Source: JANPCX01 sp046049865
GTDB lineage: Bacteria > Pseudomonadota > Gammaproteobacteria > Burkholderiales > Burkholderiaceae_C
Assembly: GCA_046049865.1 (NCBI GenBank)
Contig: JBJOQO010000009.1
Coordinates: forward strand, 1 to 64,000
Reading direction: 5' to 3'
Length of the DNA stretch: 64,000 nucleotides
Below, piece by piece: positions 44,988 to 53,819 of this stretch. How positions within the stretch are numbered: the first letter of the stretch is position 1; the number at the start of each line of letters is the position of its first letter. The position numbers were made by a program, and so were the translations under genes. The notes below the pieces were generated by a model. That model was not told the DNA's origin. It ran no database searches and was given only the letters and a program-made list of their open reading frames with translations.

Positions 44988-45452
44988 ATGTTTTTGATTC
45001 GTTCTTTGATCGCCACGCTGATGGTTTTGGCCGCCTTCACCAGCCAGGCCCACAGTTATAAAGTCGGTGCCATCGATATTGGCCACCCGTGGGCGCGACC
45101 CACGGCGGCTGGACAAAAGGCGGGTGGTGGTTACCTCAAACTCACCAATGCGGGCGGCGCAGACCGCCTGGTCTCGGTCAGCAGCGACGTGTCTGACTCG
45201 GTGGAATTGCACACCATGAGCATGGACGGCACGGTGATGCGCATGCGCCAGGTCGATGGCATTGATCTGCCTGCGGGGCAAACTGTGGAGCTCAAGCCGG
45301 GCGGCTTTCACATCATGTTCATCGGCTTGAAAGCGCCGCTCAAGGAAGGAAGCAAGTTCCCGGTCAAACTCAAATTTGAAAAGGCTGGTGAGGTGGTCGT
45401 GGACGTGAAAGTGCAACAGCCCAAGGGGGCGGCTGCAGAGCACAAACATTGA
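44988..45452 (+). CDS. PCu(A)C copper chaperone
   Basis: 154 aa from ATG 44988 with a CGGAG-type ribosome site. A signal peptide (about residues 1-21) precedes a cupredoxin-like domain. The copper site is exactly H-x10-M-x21-H-x-M: H75, M86, H108, M110. PCuAC delivers Cu(I) to the CuA/CuB centres of cytochrome oxidases in the periplasm. The C-terminal tail ends AAEHKH. It is the last gene of the copper module and is followed by a palindromic repeat. Confidence 0.92.
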   Translation: MFLIRSLIATLMVLAAFTSQAHSYKVGAIDIGHPWARPTAAGQKAGGGYLKLTNAGGADRLVSVSSDVSDSVELHTMSMDGTVMRMRQVDGIDLPAGQTVELKPGGFHIMFIGLKAPLKEGSKFPVKLKFEKAGEVVVDVKVQQPKGAAAEHKH

Positions 45453-45480
45453 TGACACTGGCTCAAGCAGATATCGAACG

Positions 45481-45581
45481 TCGTCATTCCCGCGAAAGCG
45501 GGAATCCAGCGGCGTGTCCACTTCAGGCCCTGGGTACCGACTTGAGCTGAACCATGGATTCCCGCTTTCGCGGGAATGACG
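45481..45581. repeat. Inverted pair of ATTCCCGCGAAAGCGGGAAT repeats
   Basis: Two 27-bp copies in opposite orientation (45481-45507 and 45555-45581) are perfect complements; each contains its own hairpin CCCGC-gaaa-GCGGG or its complement. Such repeats are abundant in betaproteobacterial intergenic regions. It lies between the convergent PCuAC and ruvA genes and may act as a terminator or mRNA stabiliser. Confidence 0.85.
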
Positions 45582-45589
45582 AAGTGCGG

Positions 45590-46165
45590 CTATCGCGCCA
45601 GCGCCTTGAGCGCGAGTTTGATGCCGTCACTCACACCCACATCAACCGGCAACGCTTTGAGGCTGGCAGCCGCCTCGCGGTCGCTGTAACCCAGCGCCAG
45701 CAGCGCTTGCAAGATGTCCCCTTGTGCGTCGTTTTGAATGCTGGCACTGGGTGATGCGAGCGCGTCGCCCAGTTTGCCTTTGAGTTCCAGCAGCAGTCGC
45801 TCGGCGGTTTTTTTGCCTATGCCCGGCACTTTGATCAGGCGCGCACTTTCTTGCAATCTCACTGCTTGAGCCAGTTCGGAAACGCTCAAGCCCGACAAGA
45901 TGGACAAGGCGGTGCGCGGCCCCACACCTGAAATTTTCACGAGTTGACGGAAGGTGTTGCGCTCTTCGTGGGTCAAGAATCCAAACAGCACCTGCGCGTC
46001 TTCCCGCACGATGAAGTGGGTGAGCAGGGTGACTTTTTCGCCGAGGCCGGGCAGGTTGTAGAAGCTGCTCATCGGCACGTCCACTTCATAGCCCACGCCG
46101 TTCACATCCAGCAGCACCTGGGGCGGGTTTTTTTCGGCCAACAGGCCGGTGAGGCGGCCGATCAT
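45590..46165 (-). CDS. ruvA: Holliday junction DNA helicase subunit RuvA
   Basis: 191 aa, normal length. The N-terminal OB domain (MIGRLTGLLAEKNPPQVLLDVNG) is followed by paired helix-hairpin-helix motifs (ISGVGPRTALSIL and VPGIGKKTAERLLLEL) and domain III. RuvA tetramers bind the four-way junction and recruit RuvB. Its ATG overlaps the stop of an upstream LuxR-type regulator. The expected downstream ruvB is displaced by about 7 kb. Confidence 0.97.
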   Translation of the reverse strand: MIGRLTGLLAEKNPPQVLLDVNGVGYEVDVPMSSFYNLPGLGEKVTLLTHFIVREDAQVLFGFLTHEERNTFRQLVKISGVGPRTALSILSGLSVSELAQAVRLQESARLIKVPGIGKKTAERLLLELKGKLGDALASPSASIQNDAQGDILQALLALGYSDREAAASLKALPVDVGVSDGIKLALKALAR

Positions 46166-46815
46166 CTTCTGAACAGTCCCAAACGCTGCGCTTCAAGCGC
46201 CGCTTCCGCGCGCGAGTTGACATTGAGCTTGCGGTAGATCTGCTTCACATAGTCCGCAATGGTGTGGCGCGAGAGGTTCAGTTGAACGCCAATTTCTGGC
46301 AGCGTGAAACCCTTGGCGACGCGCAAGAGAACTTCGTTTTCCCGATCGGTGAGGGCGACATGCGGAATGCTTTGTGGCAGCTCAGCTGGTCGGGTGTGGG
46401 TGGCAAAGTAGGACAGCACCCTGCGTGCAATCGAAGGAGACAAAGGAGGTTCGCCTTGGCTCATGCGGTTGAGCTGCTCGGCGATCAGGTCACGTGCCTG
46501 TTCTTTCAGCAAATAACCAAAGGCACCGGCCTGAAGGGCGGGGAAGAGGTGGTCGTCGTCGTCGTGGATCGTGACCACCACAGACTGGCAGTCGGGCTGG
46601 TTGTCGCGCAAGGCGGCGACCACATCCACGCCCGAGCCATCGGGCAAGCCGAGGTCAACCAAGGCCAGGTCGAACTTGATGGCACTGACCAGCTCGAGCG
46701 CGTTGTGAATGCGCGCCGACTCGTGAATTTGTGCATTGGGAAACACCTGACGCACCAATACTTTGAGCCAGGCGCGAATCTCGGGCAGGTCTTCCAAGAG
46801 CAAGATGTTGTTCAT
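46162..46815 (-). CDS. NarL/LuxR-family response regulator
   Basis: 217 aa. The receiver domain has the acidic pair E8-D9, phospho-acceptor D54 (ALVDLGLPDG) and K104 (YLLKEQ). A linker leads to a LuxR-type HTH at about residues 150-210 (LTDRENEVLLRVAKGFTLPE and HTIADYVKQIYRKLNV). It follows its partner kinase (46859) and overlaps ruvA by ATGA. The targets are unknown. Confidence 0.92.
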   Translation of the reverse strand: MNNILLLEDLPEIRAWLKVLVRQVFPNAQIHESARIHNALELVSAIKFDLALVDLGLPDGSGVDVVAALRDNQPDCQSVVVTIHDDDDHLFPALQAGAFGYLLKEQARDLIAEQLNRMSQGEPPLSPSIARRVLSYFATHTRPAELPQSIPHVALTDRENEVLLRVAKGFTLPEIGVQLNLSRHTIADYVKQIYRKLNVNSRAEAALEAQRLGLFRR

Positions 46816-46858
46816 CGGGTTCTCCGCTGGGGTGTCGTGGATCGTAGCAGTGGCAAAT

Positions 46859-48877
46859 TCAAAGCGGCAGCGTCAAACGAATGACGGTGCCATATCCGGG
46901 GCCTGACTCCACCAAACACTGGCCTTGTAACTGTTTGGCACGGTGTTTCATGCTGGCCATGCCGTGGCCACGGTCGAGTTTGCCGTCGAGTTCCATGGGA
47001 ATGCCTTTGCCATTGTCCTGAATGGAAACACCGAATTCATGGTCTCCCACACTGCAACGCACCTTGCATAACGTGGCGCCGCTGTGTTTGATGATGTTGC
47101 TCACCGCTTCGCGCATGATGCGGGTGGTTTGCACATAAGCACGGGCCGGCAAAAGCTGATCCAGGTCTTCGCTTGGATGGCTCCAATCGGCCTCAATATT
47201 GGTCTGCGACAGGCGGGAGACGATCTCCGCGCGCCAGTCGGCCAAGGCATCGGCCAGCCGCACAGGTTTGCCGGTCAGCCCCCGAACCGACAGCCGCATT
47301 TCTTCCAGTGCTTCGCGCGCCAGTGTGGAGATGCGGTCGCTCTCCGAGGTGTGAACGATGGTGAGCAGCTTGGCCCCCAGGTCGTCATGCAGGTCGGCGG
47401 CAATACGTTTGCGTTCTTTCTCGGTGATTTGCTCTACACGCAGCTCGGCCAGTTGTTCAAAGTTGCGCTCGATTTCGGCGGTGGCGTCACGCACCCTTCG
47501 TTCCAGCGTGGCGCGGCCTGCCTCCATCAGCGCCAGGTTGTGCTCAAAGCCATGCAGCAATCGAAAGGCGATCACGGTCAACACCAGCGGGAATCCCCAT
47601 TGGGCATAAAGCAAGGGCGGCAGTGGCGACCAGTGGTACTGGGTGGCAATTTCCAGAACCATCGGGATGGCGAAACAACCCATCAGCATCGCCATGCTGC
47701 GCCACTCTTTTTGCTGCTCGCGCCTGGCAATCACCAGGTAGATGGCGATGGCGCCCAACACCTCCAACGCGAGCAGCAAGTACCAAGCGGTGCTCACCAG
47801 GTAGGTGCGCTGGGGCCCCGCCAACCAAAGGGTTAGCGGCACGAGCAGCACTTGCGCCAACAGACCCCACTCCAAAACCCGCGAACGTCTGCCTGCGTAG
47901 CTGAGTAAAAACTGCACCGTAGCAGCGGCAATCCACGGCACGGTGCTGGCGGACAGCCACTCCACCCACTGACTCGGGATTGGCACATAACGACCCCAAA
48001 TGCGCACCGACAACACGGCCCAACCCACACACAGCAGGCCAAAGTAGGTCATATACGCTTCGCGCCGGTTGAGCTGGCCCAGCACCACCAAATACCCGCC
48101 CAACACCAACAGCGTCAGGGCCGCCAGTTGCAGGGCTGTGCTGTTCCACCAGGCTTGTTTGGCATGCTGTTCGGTCAACGCCAACTGCGGACCGATGGTC
48201 AGCGCAGACAAACCACCCCCTCTAAGCCTGGCAGACACCCGTTCTTGCGCCTGCCCGTAGACCCGCAGCTCCAAGCGGTTGCCTGTGGCTGTCAATAAAT
48301 GGCTCGGCAAGGTCACGAGAAGGGGGTGGTAGCAATTGCGCGTGATCGGCTCCTGCACCTGGCCGCTGCGCATGAGCAATTGCCCGTTCAGCCACACCTC
48401 TGCGTTGTGGCAAACACGTTCAATGTAGAGGGCCAACAAACCATCAGCGGTGGTGCCTTGCGACTCAGGAACGGGACGGTCGAAGGTCACCCGGTACCAG
48501 CGGCTGCCGCTGTAGCCGGGGGTGGTCTGGGACCAGTCTTCGGGCAGACCAACTTCTTTGGGAGTTTGTCCGTTGACACCCGGTGCGCTGGGAAAGTTTG
48601 AGGTGTTGGCATTGATGGCCAGTGCGCGGTCGATGACCAGGGCCTGCGCAGTTACCTGGGTGCAAAGGGGCGCCAGCAGACACCACAGCAGCAGCGCGCC
48701 CCAAACCGAGGCAACTCGCCAGCGTGGCTGCAGGGCCCACGGCTTGCTAGCAAACAAAGGGGTCAGCGCAGCATTCAACATGGGCGCTGATTGTGCAGGA
48801 GCTGCCAACGGGTTCGCTGCATGGCTCGTCAGACTGTCCTGGCGGTTGCGGCGACAATTCACGCCCATAGCCCACAT
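46859..48877 (-). CDS. 7TMR-DISM-type sensor histidine kinase (NarX-like HisKA_3)
   Basis: Up to 672 aa. After a hydrophobic signal/anchor (VWGALLLWCLLAPLC) a periplasmic jelly-roll-like DISMED domain (WYRVTFDRPVP, AEVWLNGQLL) is followed by seven hydrophobic helices, a coiled linker, HisKA_3 with H497 in AADLHDDLGAKLL, and a HATPase with QDNGKGIP and GHGMASMKHRA. It pairs with the response regulator downstream. The start is uncertain: ATG 48877 lies within the terminal repeat of element B, and ATG 48868 and 48781 are alternatives. Confidence 0.88.
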   Translation of the reverse strand: MWAMGVNCRRNRQDSLTSHAANPLAAPAQSAPMLNAALTPLFASKPWALQPRWRVASVWGALLLWCLLAPLCTQVTAQALVIDRALAINANTSNFPSAPGVNGQTPKEVGLPEDWSQTTPGYSGSRWYRVTFDRPVPESQGTTADGLLALYIERVCHNAEVWLNGQLLMRSGQVQEPITRNCYHPLLVTLPSHLLTATGNRLELRVYGQAQERVSARLRGGGLSALTIGPQLALTEQHAKQAWWNSTALQLAALTLLVLGGYLVVLGQLNRREAYMTYFGLLCVGWAVLSVRIWGRYVPIPSQWVEWLSASTVPWIAAATVQFLLSYAGRRSRVLEWGLLAQVLLVPLTLWLAGPQRTYLVSTAWYLLLALEVLGAIAIYLVIARREQQKEWRSMAMLMGCFAIPMVLEIATQYHWSPLPPLLYAQWGFPLVLTVIAFRLLHGFEHNLALMEAGRATLERRVRDATAEIERNFEQLAELRVEQITEKERKRIAADLHDDLGAKLLTIVHTSESDRISTLAREALEEMRLSVRGLTGKPVRLADALADWRAEIVSRLSQTNIEADWSHPSEDLDQLLPARAYVQTTRIMREAVSNIIKHSGATLCKVRCSVGDHEFGVSIQDNGKGIPMELDGKLDRGHGMASMKHRAKQLQGQCLVESGPGYGTVIRLTLPL

Positions 48878-49108
48878 ATTTCACCAAGTCGCTCTCCAAT
48901 ACCCCGCAACACCGGATGACTGCTTACGTTCTTGGCTTCGAGTGCCAAATTCAATCTATTCCAAACGCTACGCGCCCGATTGAGCTACGCTGCGGCGCGC
49001 TGGCGGCGTTGCTCCTTTTTGTGGGCACGAGCCCACTGCGTCGTCGCGTCTTGCCAGCGCGCCGCAGCGTAGCCCACTCAGGCGCGTCCCTGGTGAAATA
49101 TGTGGGCT
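48869..49108. repeat. Dispersed inverted-repeat element, full copy B
   Basis: 240 bp with a perfect 17-bp terminal inverted repeat (AGCCCACATATTTCACC at 48869-48885, complement at 49092-49108). Inside, a perfect 21-bp inverted repeat (48984-49004 with 49053-49073) encloses a GTGGGC-acga-GCCCAC hairpin (49021-49036). The same layout and length occur in copy A, in opposite orientation. It occupies the whole divergent promoter region between the sensor kinase and phoH. Confidence 0.87.
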
Positions 49109-49130
49109 GCTGCTTTGTTGGACAACCGCT

Positions 49131-50171
49131 GTGATCGTGCGCCATGTTTTCTCGCCGCTGAACAACCAACGCCTGGCCCATTTGTGCGGTGCCATGGATG
49201 CGCATTTGCGTGCGGTTGAAGAAGGGCTGGGGGTTCGTATTCAGCGCCGCAACGAAGCCTTTCGGATTGAAGGCGACAAAGACGCTTCTGAGCGCGCCAC
49301 TTGGTTGCTTCAGTCGCTGTACGAAAAAGCCGATGAACCCATTGCGCCGGAAACCATGCAACTGGCCTTGGTGCAGGCGCGTGCGCTGGCGGCTGATCGA
49401 CCTTTGCCCTTGGTAGGCGGTGCGGGTGCGACGCCCACGCCCGCCAAGCCTGTGTTGGCCGTGGTTCAGGCGGACGACGCGGTGACGGCGACGGTGGCCG
49501 ATCAGCCCCAACTCCACACCCGCCGCAGCGACCTCATGGGCCGCACGCCCAATCAGCAGCTTTATTTGCGCAACATCTTGTCCCACGACATCACATTCGG
49601 CATCGGCCCTGCGGGCACGGGGAAAACATTCTTGGCGGTGGCCTGCGCAGTAGATGCCTTGGAGCGCAGCAGCGTCCAGCGCATCATCCTCACCCGACCG
49701 GCTGTCGAGGCAGGAGAGCGGCTGGGTTTTTTACCTGGCGACTTGGCGCAAAAAGTGGATCCCTATTTGCGCCCGCTCTACGACGCGCTTTACGACCTCA
49801 TGGGGCTGGACAAAGTCACCCGCGCTTTCGAGAAGGGGTTGATCGAGGTGGCTCCACTGGCCTTCATGCGTGGCCGCACCTTGAACCATGCCTTCGTGAT
49901 CCTGGACGAAGCCCAAAACACCACGCCCGCCCAAATGAAAATGTTCCTGACCCGCATTGGCTTTGGCAGCAAGTGTGTGGTGACCGGGGATGTGAGCCAA
50001 ATTGACTTGCCCAGGGGTACCGAGAGTGGCTTGATCGATGCTGAGCGCGTATTGCGCCGCGTCAAGGGCATGGCCACCACCCGATTTGCAGCCGTTGACG
50101 TGGTGCGCCACCCGTTGGTGGCCCGCATCGTAGAAGCCTACGATGCCGCGCGTGGCAATGATCGTTCTTGA
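49131..50171 (+). CDS. phoH: PhoH/YbeZ family ATPase
   Basis: 346 aa from GTG 49131; the N-terminus IVRHVFSPLNNQRLAHLCGAMD matches the usual start of the family. Walker A is FGIGPAGTGKTFLAVA and Walker B VILDEAQNTTPAQMKMFLTRIG; RPAVEAGERLGFLPGD is also conserved. PhoH/YbeZ acts with YbeY in ribosome/RNA metabolism, probably as an RNA helicase-like ATPase. YbeY follows 15 bp downstream. Its 5' region is immediately bordered by repeat element B. Confidence 0.93.
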   Translation: MIVRHVFSPLNNQRLAHLCGAMDAHLRAVEEGLGVRIQRRNEAFRIEGDKDASERATWLLQSLYEKADEPIAPETMQLALVQARALAADRPLPLVGGAGATPTPAKPVLAVVQADDAVTATVADQPQLHTRRSDLMGRTPNQQLYLRNILSHDITFGIGPAGTGKTFLAVACAVDALERSSVQRIILTRPAVEAGERLGFLPGDLAQKVDPYLRPLYDALYDLMGLDKVTRAFEKGLIEVAPLAFMRGRTLNHAFVILDEAQNTTPAQMKMFLTRIGFGSKCVVTGDVSQIDLPRGTESGLIDAERVLRRVKGMATTRFAAVDVVRHPLVARIVEAYDAARGNDRS

Positions 50172-50185
50172 GGGGCAGCACCGCC

Positions 50186-50641
50186 ATGGCTCAACCGACG
50201 CTCACCCTGTCTCTGCAATTTGCCCGCGATCCGCAAGTGGCGCCTCACCGCCAAGCCTTGCCACGTGCCTTTGTCAGCCGCTGTATTCGCGCAGCCTTGC
50301 AATCCCCCGCAGAAATCACGGTCCGTATTGTTGGTTTGGATGAGGGGCGAAACCTCAACCATGACTACAGAAAAAAAGACTACGCCACCAATGTGCTGAC
50401 CTTCGACTACGCGCACGAGCCTGTGGTCATGGCAGATTTGGTGCTGTGTGCGCCTGTCGTGGAGAAGGAGGCCCAGGACCTGGGCGTGTCTTTGCCCGAC
50501 CATTACGCGCATTTGTTGGTTCACGGCACATTGCATGCTCAGTCTTACGACCATGAGACCGATGCCGATGCGCTGGAGATGGAATCTCTAGAGGTGGTTG
50601 TGCTGGCTGGGCTGGGTGTCGGCAATCCCTACCAGCGCTGA
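50186..50641 (+). CDS. ybeY: Endoribonuclease YbeY
   Basis: 151 aa from ATG 50186. The zinc site is complete: H113-x3-H117-x5-H123 in HGTLHAQSYDHE. The conserved LNHDYRKKDYATNVLTFDY segment precedes it. YbeY matures 16S rRNA 3' ends and takes part in ribosome quality control. The usual downstream corC/ybeX and lnt genes are absent; an unrelated hydrolase follows. Confidence 0.95.
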   Translation: MAQPTLTLSLQFARDPQVAPHRQALPRAFVSRCIRAALQSPAEITVRIVGLDEGRNLNHDYRKKDYATNVLTFDYAHEPVVMADLVLCAPVVEKEAQDLGVSLPDHYAHLLVHGTLHAQSYDHETDADALEMESLEVVVLAGLGVGNPYQR

Positions 50642-50677
50642 CAGTTTTCATAAGAAATTCATCTGGTGTTCACCGGC

Positions 50678-51544
50678 ATGAGAAAAACTGACGGGATGCC
50701 CACAAAAATCAAACGTCGCACCCTGGTTTTGATTGTTCTGCTTGTTGTCGGAGCGGTCAGCATGTTTGTGCTGGACCGCCAGCAGCGCGCGTGGATTTTT
50801 CAACCCCGCGCCAGCCAACAGCTCACCTCGCATGCATCTGCGGGCGATGCTGACGTATGGATTGCGTTCCGCTCTGCATCGGCAAAGCAGCAGGTTCATC
50901 TCCATGGCCTTTGGCTGCCGCAAAAAAAAGCGGATGCGCCGGTGTTGCTTTACTTGCACGGTGCGCGTTGGGATGTGCGAGCGAGTCAAGCCCGAATGCG
51001 GCGCATGCACAGCTTGGGGTTTTCCGTGCTGGGCATTGACTACCGTGGTTTTGGGCGCAGCTCGCCAGCTCTGCCATCTGAAAAACTCGCTCAAGAAGAC
51101 GCCCGAGCCGCTTGGGACTGGTTGGCGGCACGCCAACCCAAGGCAAAACGGTTTATTTTTGGGCACTCTTTGGGCGGCGCCATAGCAGTTCAACTCAGTG
51201 CCAATGTGACGGACGATGCCGGTCTTTTGCTGGAAGGGACGTTTTCATCCATTCCGGATGTTGTGAATGCCAGCCGGTGGGGTTGGTTGCCCGTGGGCTG
51301 GTTGATCACGCAGCGTTTTGATTCGCTTTCACGTATTGACCGAGTTGGCGTGCCAGTGCTGGTGGTTCATGGCAACCAGGACACGCTCATTCCCTCCGTG
51401 CTGGGCAACGAGCTTTACAAGCGTGCAGCAGAACCGAAACGTTTTGAATTGGTTGAAGGCGGGGCTCATCACAGCACCAATGTTTTGGGGCAGGCACAGT
51501 ACCGACGCGCCCTGCGCGATTTGTTTGGTCTCTCAGGCGGATGA
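50678..51544 (+). CDS. Membrane-anchored alpha/beta hydrolase
   Basis: 288 aa if started at ATG 50678; ATG 50696 is an alternative and neither has a strong ribosome site. An N-terminal helix (LVLIVLLVVGAVSMFVL) anchors an alpha/beta hydrolase domain with YLHGARWD (oxyanion region), the nucleophile elbow GHSLGG, Asp in VVHGNQDTLIP and His in EGGAHHSTN. The triad is complete. The YqiA/ABHD-like esterase group is the closest general type; the substrate is unknown. Confidence 0.85.
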   Translation: MRKTDGMPTKIKRRTLVLIVLLVVGAVSMFVLDRQQRAWIFQPRASQQLTSHASAGDADVWIAFRSASAKQQVHLHGLWLPQKKADAPVLLYLHGARWDVRASQARMRRMHSLGFSVLGIDYRGFGRSSPALPSEKLAQEDARAAWDWLAARQPKAKRFIFGHSLGGAIAVQLSANVTDDAGLLLEGTFSSIPDVVNASRWGWLPVGWLITQRFDSLSRIDRVGVPVLVVHGNQDTLIPSVLGNELYKRAAEPKRFELVEGGAHHSTNVLGQAQYRRALRDLFGLSGG

Positions 51545-52648
51545 GCTGCGCCCCAAATAGCGTTTGCGCCAAAAGAAAATACTCAAACCCGTACCCAGTG
51601 AGAACATCAAACCCACGATGATCCAAAAGCCCGTCATGCTGTGGATCAGTGGCAGGCCTTCAAAGTTCATGCCGAAAAAACCTGTCACCAAGTTCAATGG
51701 CAAGAAAATAGCGGTCAGCACCGTGAGTGTGCGCATGATGGTGTTGGTGCGGTGGCTTTGTGCAGCAAAGTGCATTTGAACTGCGGTCTCGGCCGACGAT
51801 TCCAAACGCCGCACATGCCCCAGCACCCGTTCAATGTGTTCCAGCACGTCTCTTGAGCGCACACGCAGCAGTTCTCTTTCGCGGCGCGCGGCTTTGTCCG
51901 GTTCGTCGGGCCATTCGTCCAGTGCGTCTATCCACTCGGTGATGGCACTGCGCTGGTCTTCGCAGGTGTCCTCCAACACCGTCAAGGTATTGCGTGATTC
52001 GAGCAACATTTGCCAGTTGTCAAAGGGGCTTCGCGGGTTGAACAGCTCTTGCTGCACGTAACCCAATTGGCGGGTCAGCAGGCGGCGCAATTCCAGATAG
52101 CCGTCCACCATGTGGTTGATCATGCGCAGCATCAGGTCGGCTGAACTCGGCGGCAAACGGGCAGCGCTGCGCCCCTCGCCATTGGCTGGTGCTTGCAGCA
52201 CCTGTTGCTCAAAACGGTTGGCAAAAAAGTCGCGCACTTGGCAGTCGGTCGGGTGAACCGTGATCAGCACCCTATCAAAAAGGGCGAAACCCACAGGGCT
52301 GGTGTCGATGGCTTGCAGCGCAGCACGCGCCGAGCTGGCGGTGCCTTGGGTTTCATCCATGAACAGCGCCGCGCTGCCCGCACCAGCGGCCAGGCGGCGA
52401 AACACCATCACGTCGTACCAGGAGGTGTAGTCATAGTGCGAGGGCAACTGGTTGTTCAGCAAGTCCGACAGGTGCAAATCCACCAATTGGCCGCCGGTCC
52501 AGCGTTGAAGTGCCGCTTGAATGGTGGGCGTGCCCACTTCGAACTCACGGCGCGCGCTGCCCACCCACAAATAACCCGAGCTTGGAAGAGTGTTCGGTAA
52601 TTCAAGCAGTTCGCTGAACTGGTCGCCATCAATGTGGAATATGCGCAT
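51533..52648 (-). CDS. CorA-family divalent cation transporter (copy 2)
   Basis: 371 aa. A large cytoplasmic domain with a long coiled coil, then the GMN motif in FFGMNFEGLPL between two C-terminal membrane helices, and a basic end FFWRKRYLGR. The sequence around the pore differs from copy 1 at 5589 and resembles the ZntB/CorA-like transporters of betaproteobacteria. It is convergent with the hydrolase gene, overlapping by 12 bp, and lies downstream of hemB. Confidence 0.9.
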   Translation of the reverse strand: MRIFHIDGDQFSELLELPNTLPSSGYLWVGSARREFEVGTPTIQAALQRWTGGQLVDLHLSDLLNNQLPSHYDYTSWYDVMVFRRLAAGAGSAALFMDETQGTASSARAALQAIDTSPVGFALFDRVLITVHPTDCQVRDFFANRFEQQVLQAPANGEGRSAARLPPSSADLMLRMINHMVDGYLELRRLLTRQLGYVQQELFNPRSPFDNWQMLLESRNTLTVLEDTCEDQRSAITEWIDALDEWPDEPDKAARRERELLRVRSRDVLEHIERVLGHVRRLESSAETAVQMHFAAQSHRTNTIMRTLTVLTAIFLPLNLVTGFFGMNFEGLPLIHSMTGFWIIVGLMFSLGTGLSIFFWRKRYLGRSSSA

Positions 52649-52662
52649 GGTGATGCTGGCGT

Positions 52663-53679
52663 TCAGGCTTTTAGCGGTGAGGCTTGTAAGAGACGCGCGG
52701 CGTCGCGTGCAAAGTAGGTCAAGATGCCGTCAGCACCTGCGCGCTTGAAGGCCAGCAGGCTTTCCATCATGACCGCGTCGTGCTCCAACCAGCCGTTGGC
52801 CGCTGCCGCCTTGAGCATGGCGTACTCGCCGCTGACTTGGTAGGCAAACGTGGGTACGCGAAATTCATCTTTCACGCGGCGCACGATGTCGAGGTAAGGC
52901 ATGCCGGGCTTGACCATGACCATGTCCGCGCCTTCGGCAATGTCCAGCGCCACTTCGCGCAGGGCTTCATCGCTGTTGGCGGGGTCCATTTGGTAGTTTT
53001 TTTTGTCGCTCTTGCCGAGGTTCGCCTTGGAGCCCACTGCGTCTCTGAATGGGCCATAAAAACTGCTGGCGTACTTGGCGCTGTACGCCATGATGCGGGT
53101 GTGAATCAGGCCTGCTGCTTCCAAAGCCTTGCGGATCGCACCAACGCGACCATCCATCATGTCGCTGGGTGCCACGATGTCGACGCCTGACTGCGCTTGC
53201 ACCACGGCTTGTTGTGCCAGCACGGCGACAGTGGCGTCATTCAGCACATAACCACCGTCGTCGATCAAACCGTCCTGACCATGGCTGGTGTAGGGGTCCA
53301 GTGCGACGTCGGTCATCAGTCCGAGGCCAGGGAATTGCCGTTTGAGCTCGCGCACCACGGTGGGCACGAGGCCCTCAGGGTTGAGGGCTTCCTGCCCGTC
53401 TTGTGTTTTCCGCGAAGCGTCCACCACCGGGAACAATGCCATCACTGGAATGCCCAGTTGGACGCATTCCTCGGCCACGGGCAGGAGCTGGTCCAAGCTC
53501 AGGCGGTGAACGCCCGGCATTGAACCGACAGGCTCTGTGCGCTGTTGTCCTTCCAGCACAAAGACGGGAAGGATGAGGTCACTGGAGGTGAGCCCATGTT
53601 CACGTACCAAGGCGCGGGTAAAGGCGTCACGGCGCAGGCGACGTGGGCGGTTGGCGGGGAAAGATGCAAAAGAATGCAC
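52663..53679 (-). CDS. hemB: Delta-aminolevulinic acid dehydratase (porphobilinogen synthase)
   Basis: 338 aa. Both substrate-binding lysines are in conserved contexts: YSAKYASSFYGPFRDAVGS and VMVKPGMPYLDIV. The metal/active-site region DVALDPYTSHGQDGL lacks the Cys triad of zinc-dependent enzymes, fitting the Mg-type group. It condenses two ALA molecules to porphobilinogen in haem synthesis. It is divergent from hemJ with a likely small RNA between them. Confidence 0.96.
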   Translation of the reverse strand: MHSFASFPANRPRRLRRDAFTRALVREHGLTSSDLILPVFVLEGQQRTEPVGSMPGVHRLSLDQLLPVAEECVQLGIPVMALFPVVDASRKTQDGQEALNPEGLVPTVVRELKRQFPGLGLMTDVALDPYTSHGQDGLIDDGGYVLNDATVAVLAQQAVVQAQSGVDIVAPSDMMDGRVGAIRKALEAAGLIHTRIMAYSAKYASSFYGPFRDAVGSKANLGKSDKKNYQMDPANSDEALREVALDIAEGADMVMVKPGMPYLDIVRRVKDEFRVPTFAYQVSGEYAMLKAAAANGWLEHDAVMMESLLAFKRAGADGILTYFARDAARLLQASPLKA

Positions 53680-53804
53680 GGTGGTCTTTCTGTGTCGATG
53701 TACAAGGATTGAACGCGAAGGCGCACTCGACCTCCAGTGTGACGCAATTCAGGCAAACCCCACCGCAACTGAGGGGGTTGGGCGCGTTTACGCTTTGCAA
53801 CATC

Positions 53805-53813
53805 TGCTAACAT
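53805..53813 (+). promoter_or_regulatory. Extended -10 box upstream of the small RNA candidate
   Basis: TGCTAACAT is an extended -10 (TGnTAnnAT) located 11 bp before the first base of a multi-hairpin region. No good -35 was seen; TTTACG at 53788-53793 is a weak candidate with short spacing. Confidence 0.35.
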
Positions 53814-53819
53814 TTCTGC

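Noticed and set aside
45554..45754. Short frame beginning MDSRFRGNDE
   Set aside because: It is the translation of a palindromic ATTCCCGC repeat running antisense into ruvA; such peptides are a known annotation artefact.
48916..49134. 72-codon frame in repeat copy B and its relative in copy A
   Set aside because: Differences between copies are spread over all codon positions with most at position 2, which does not fit coding constraint.
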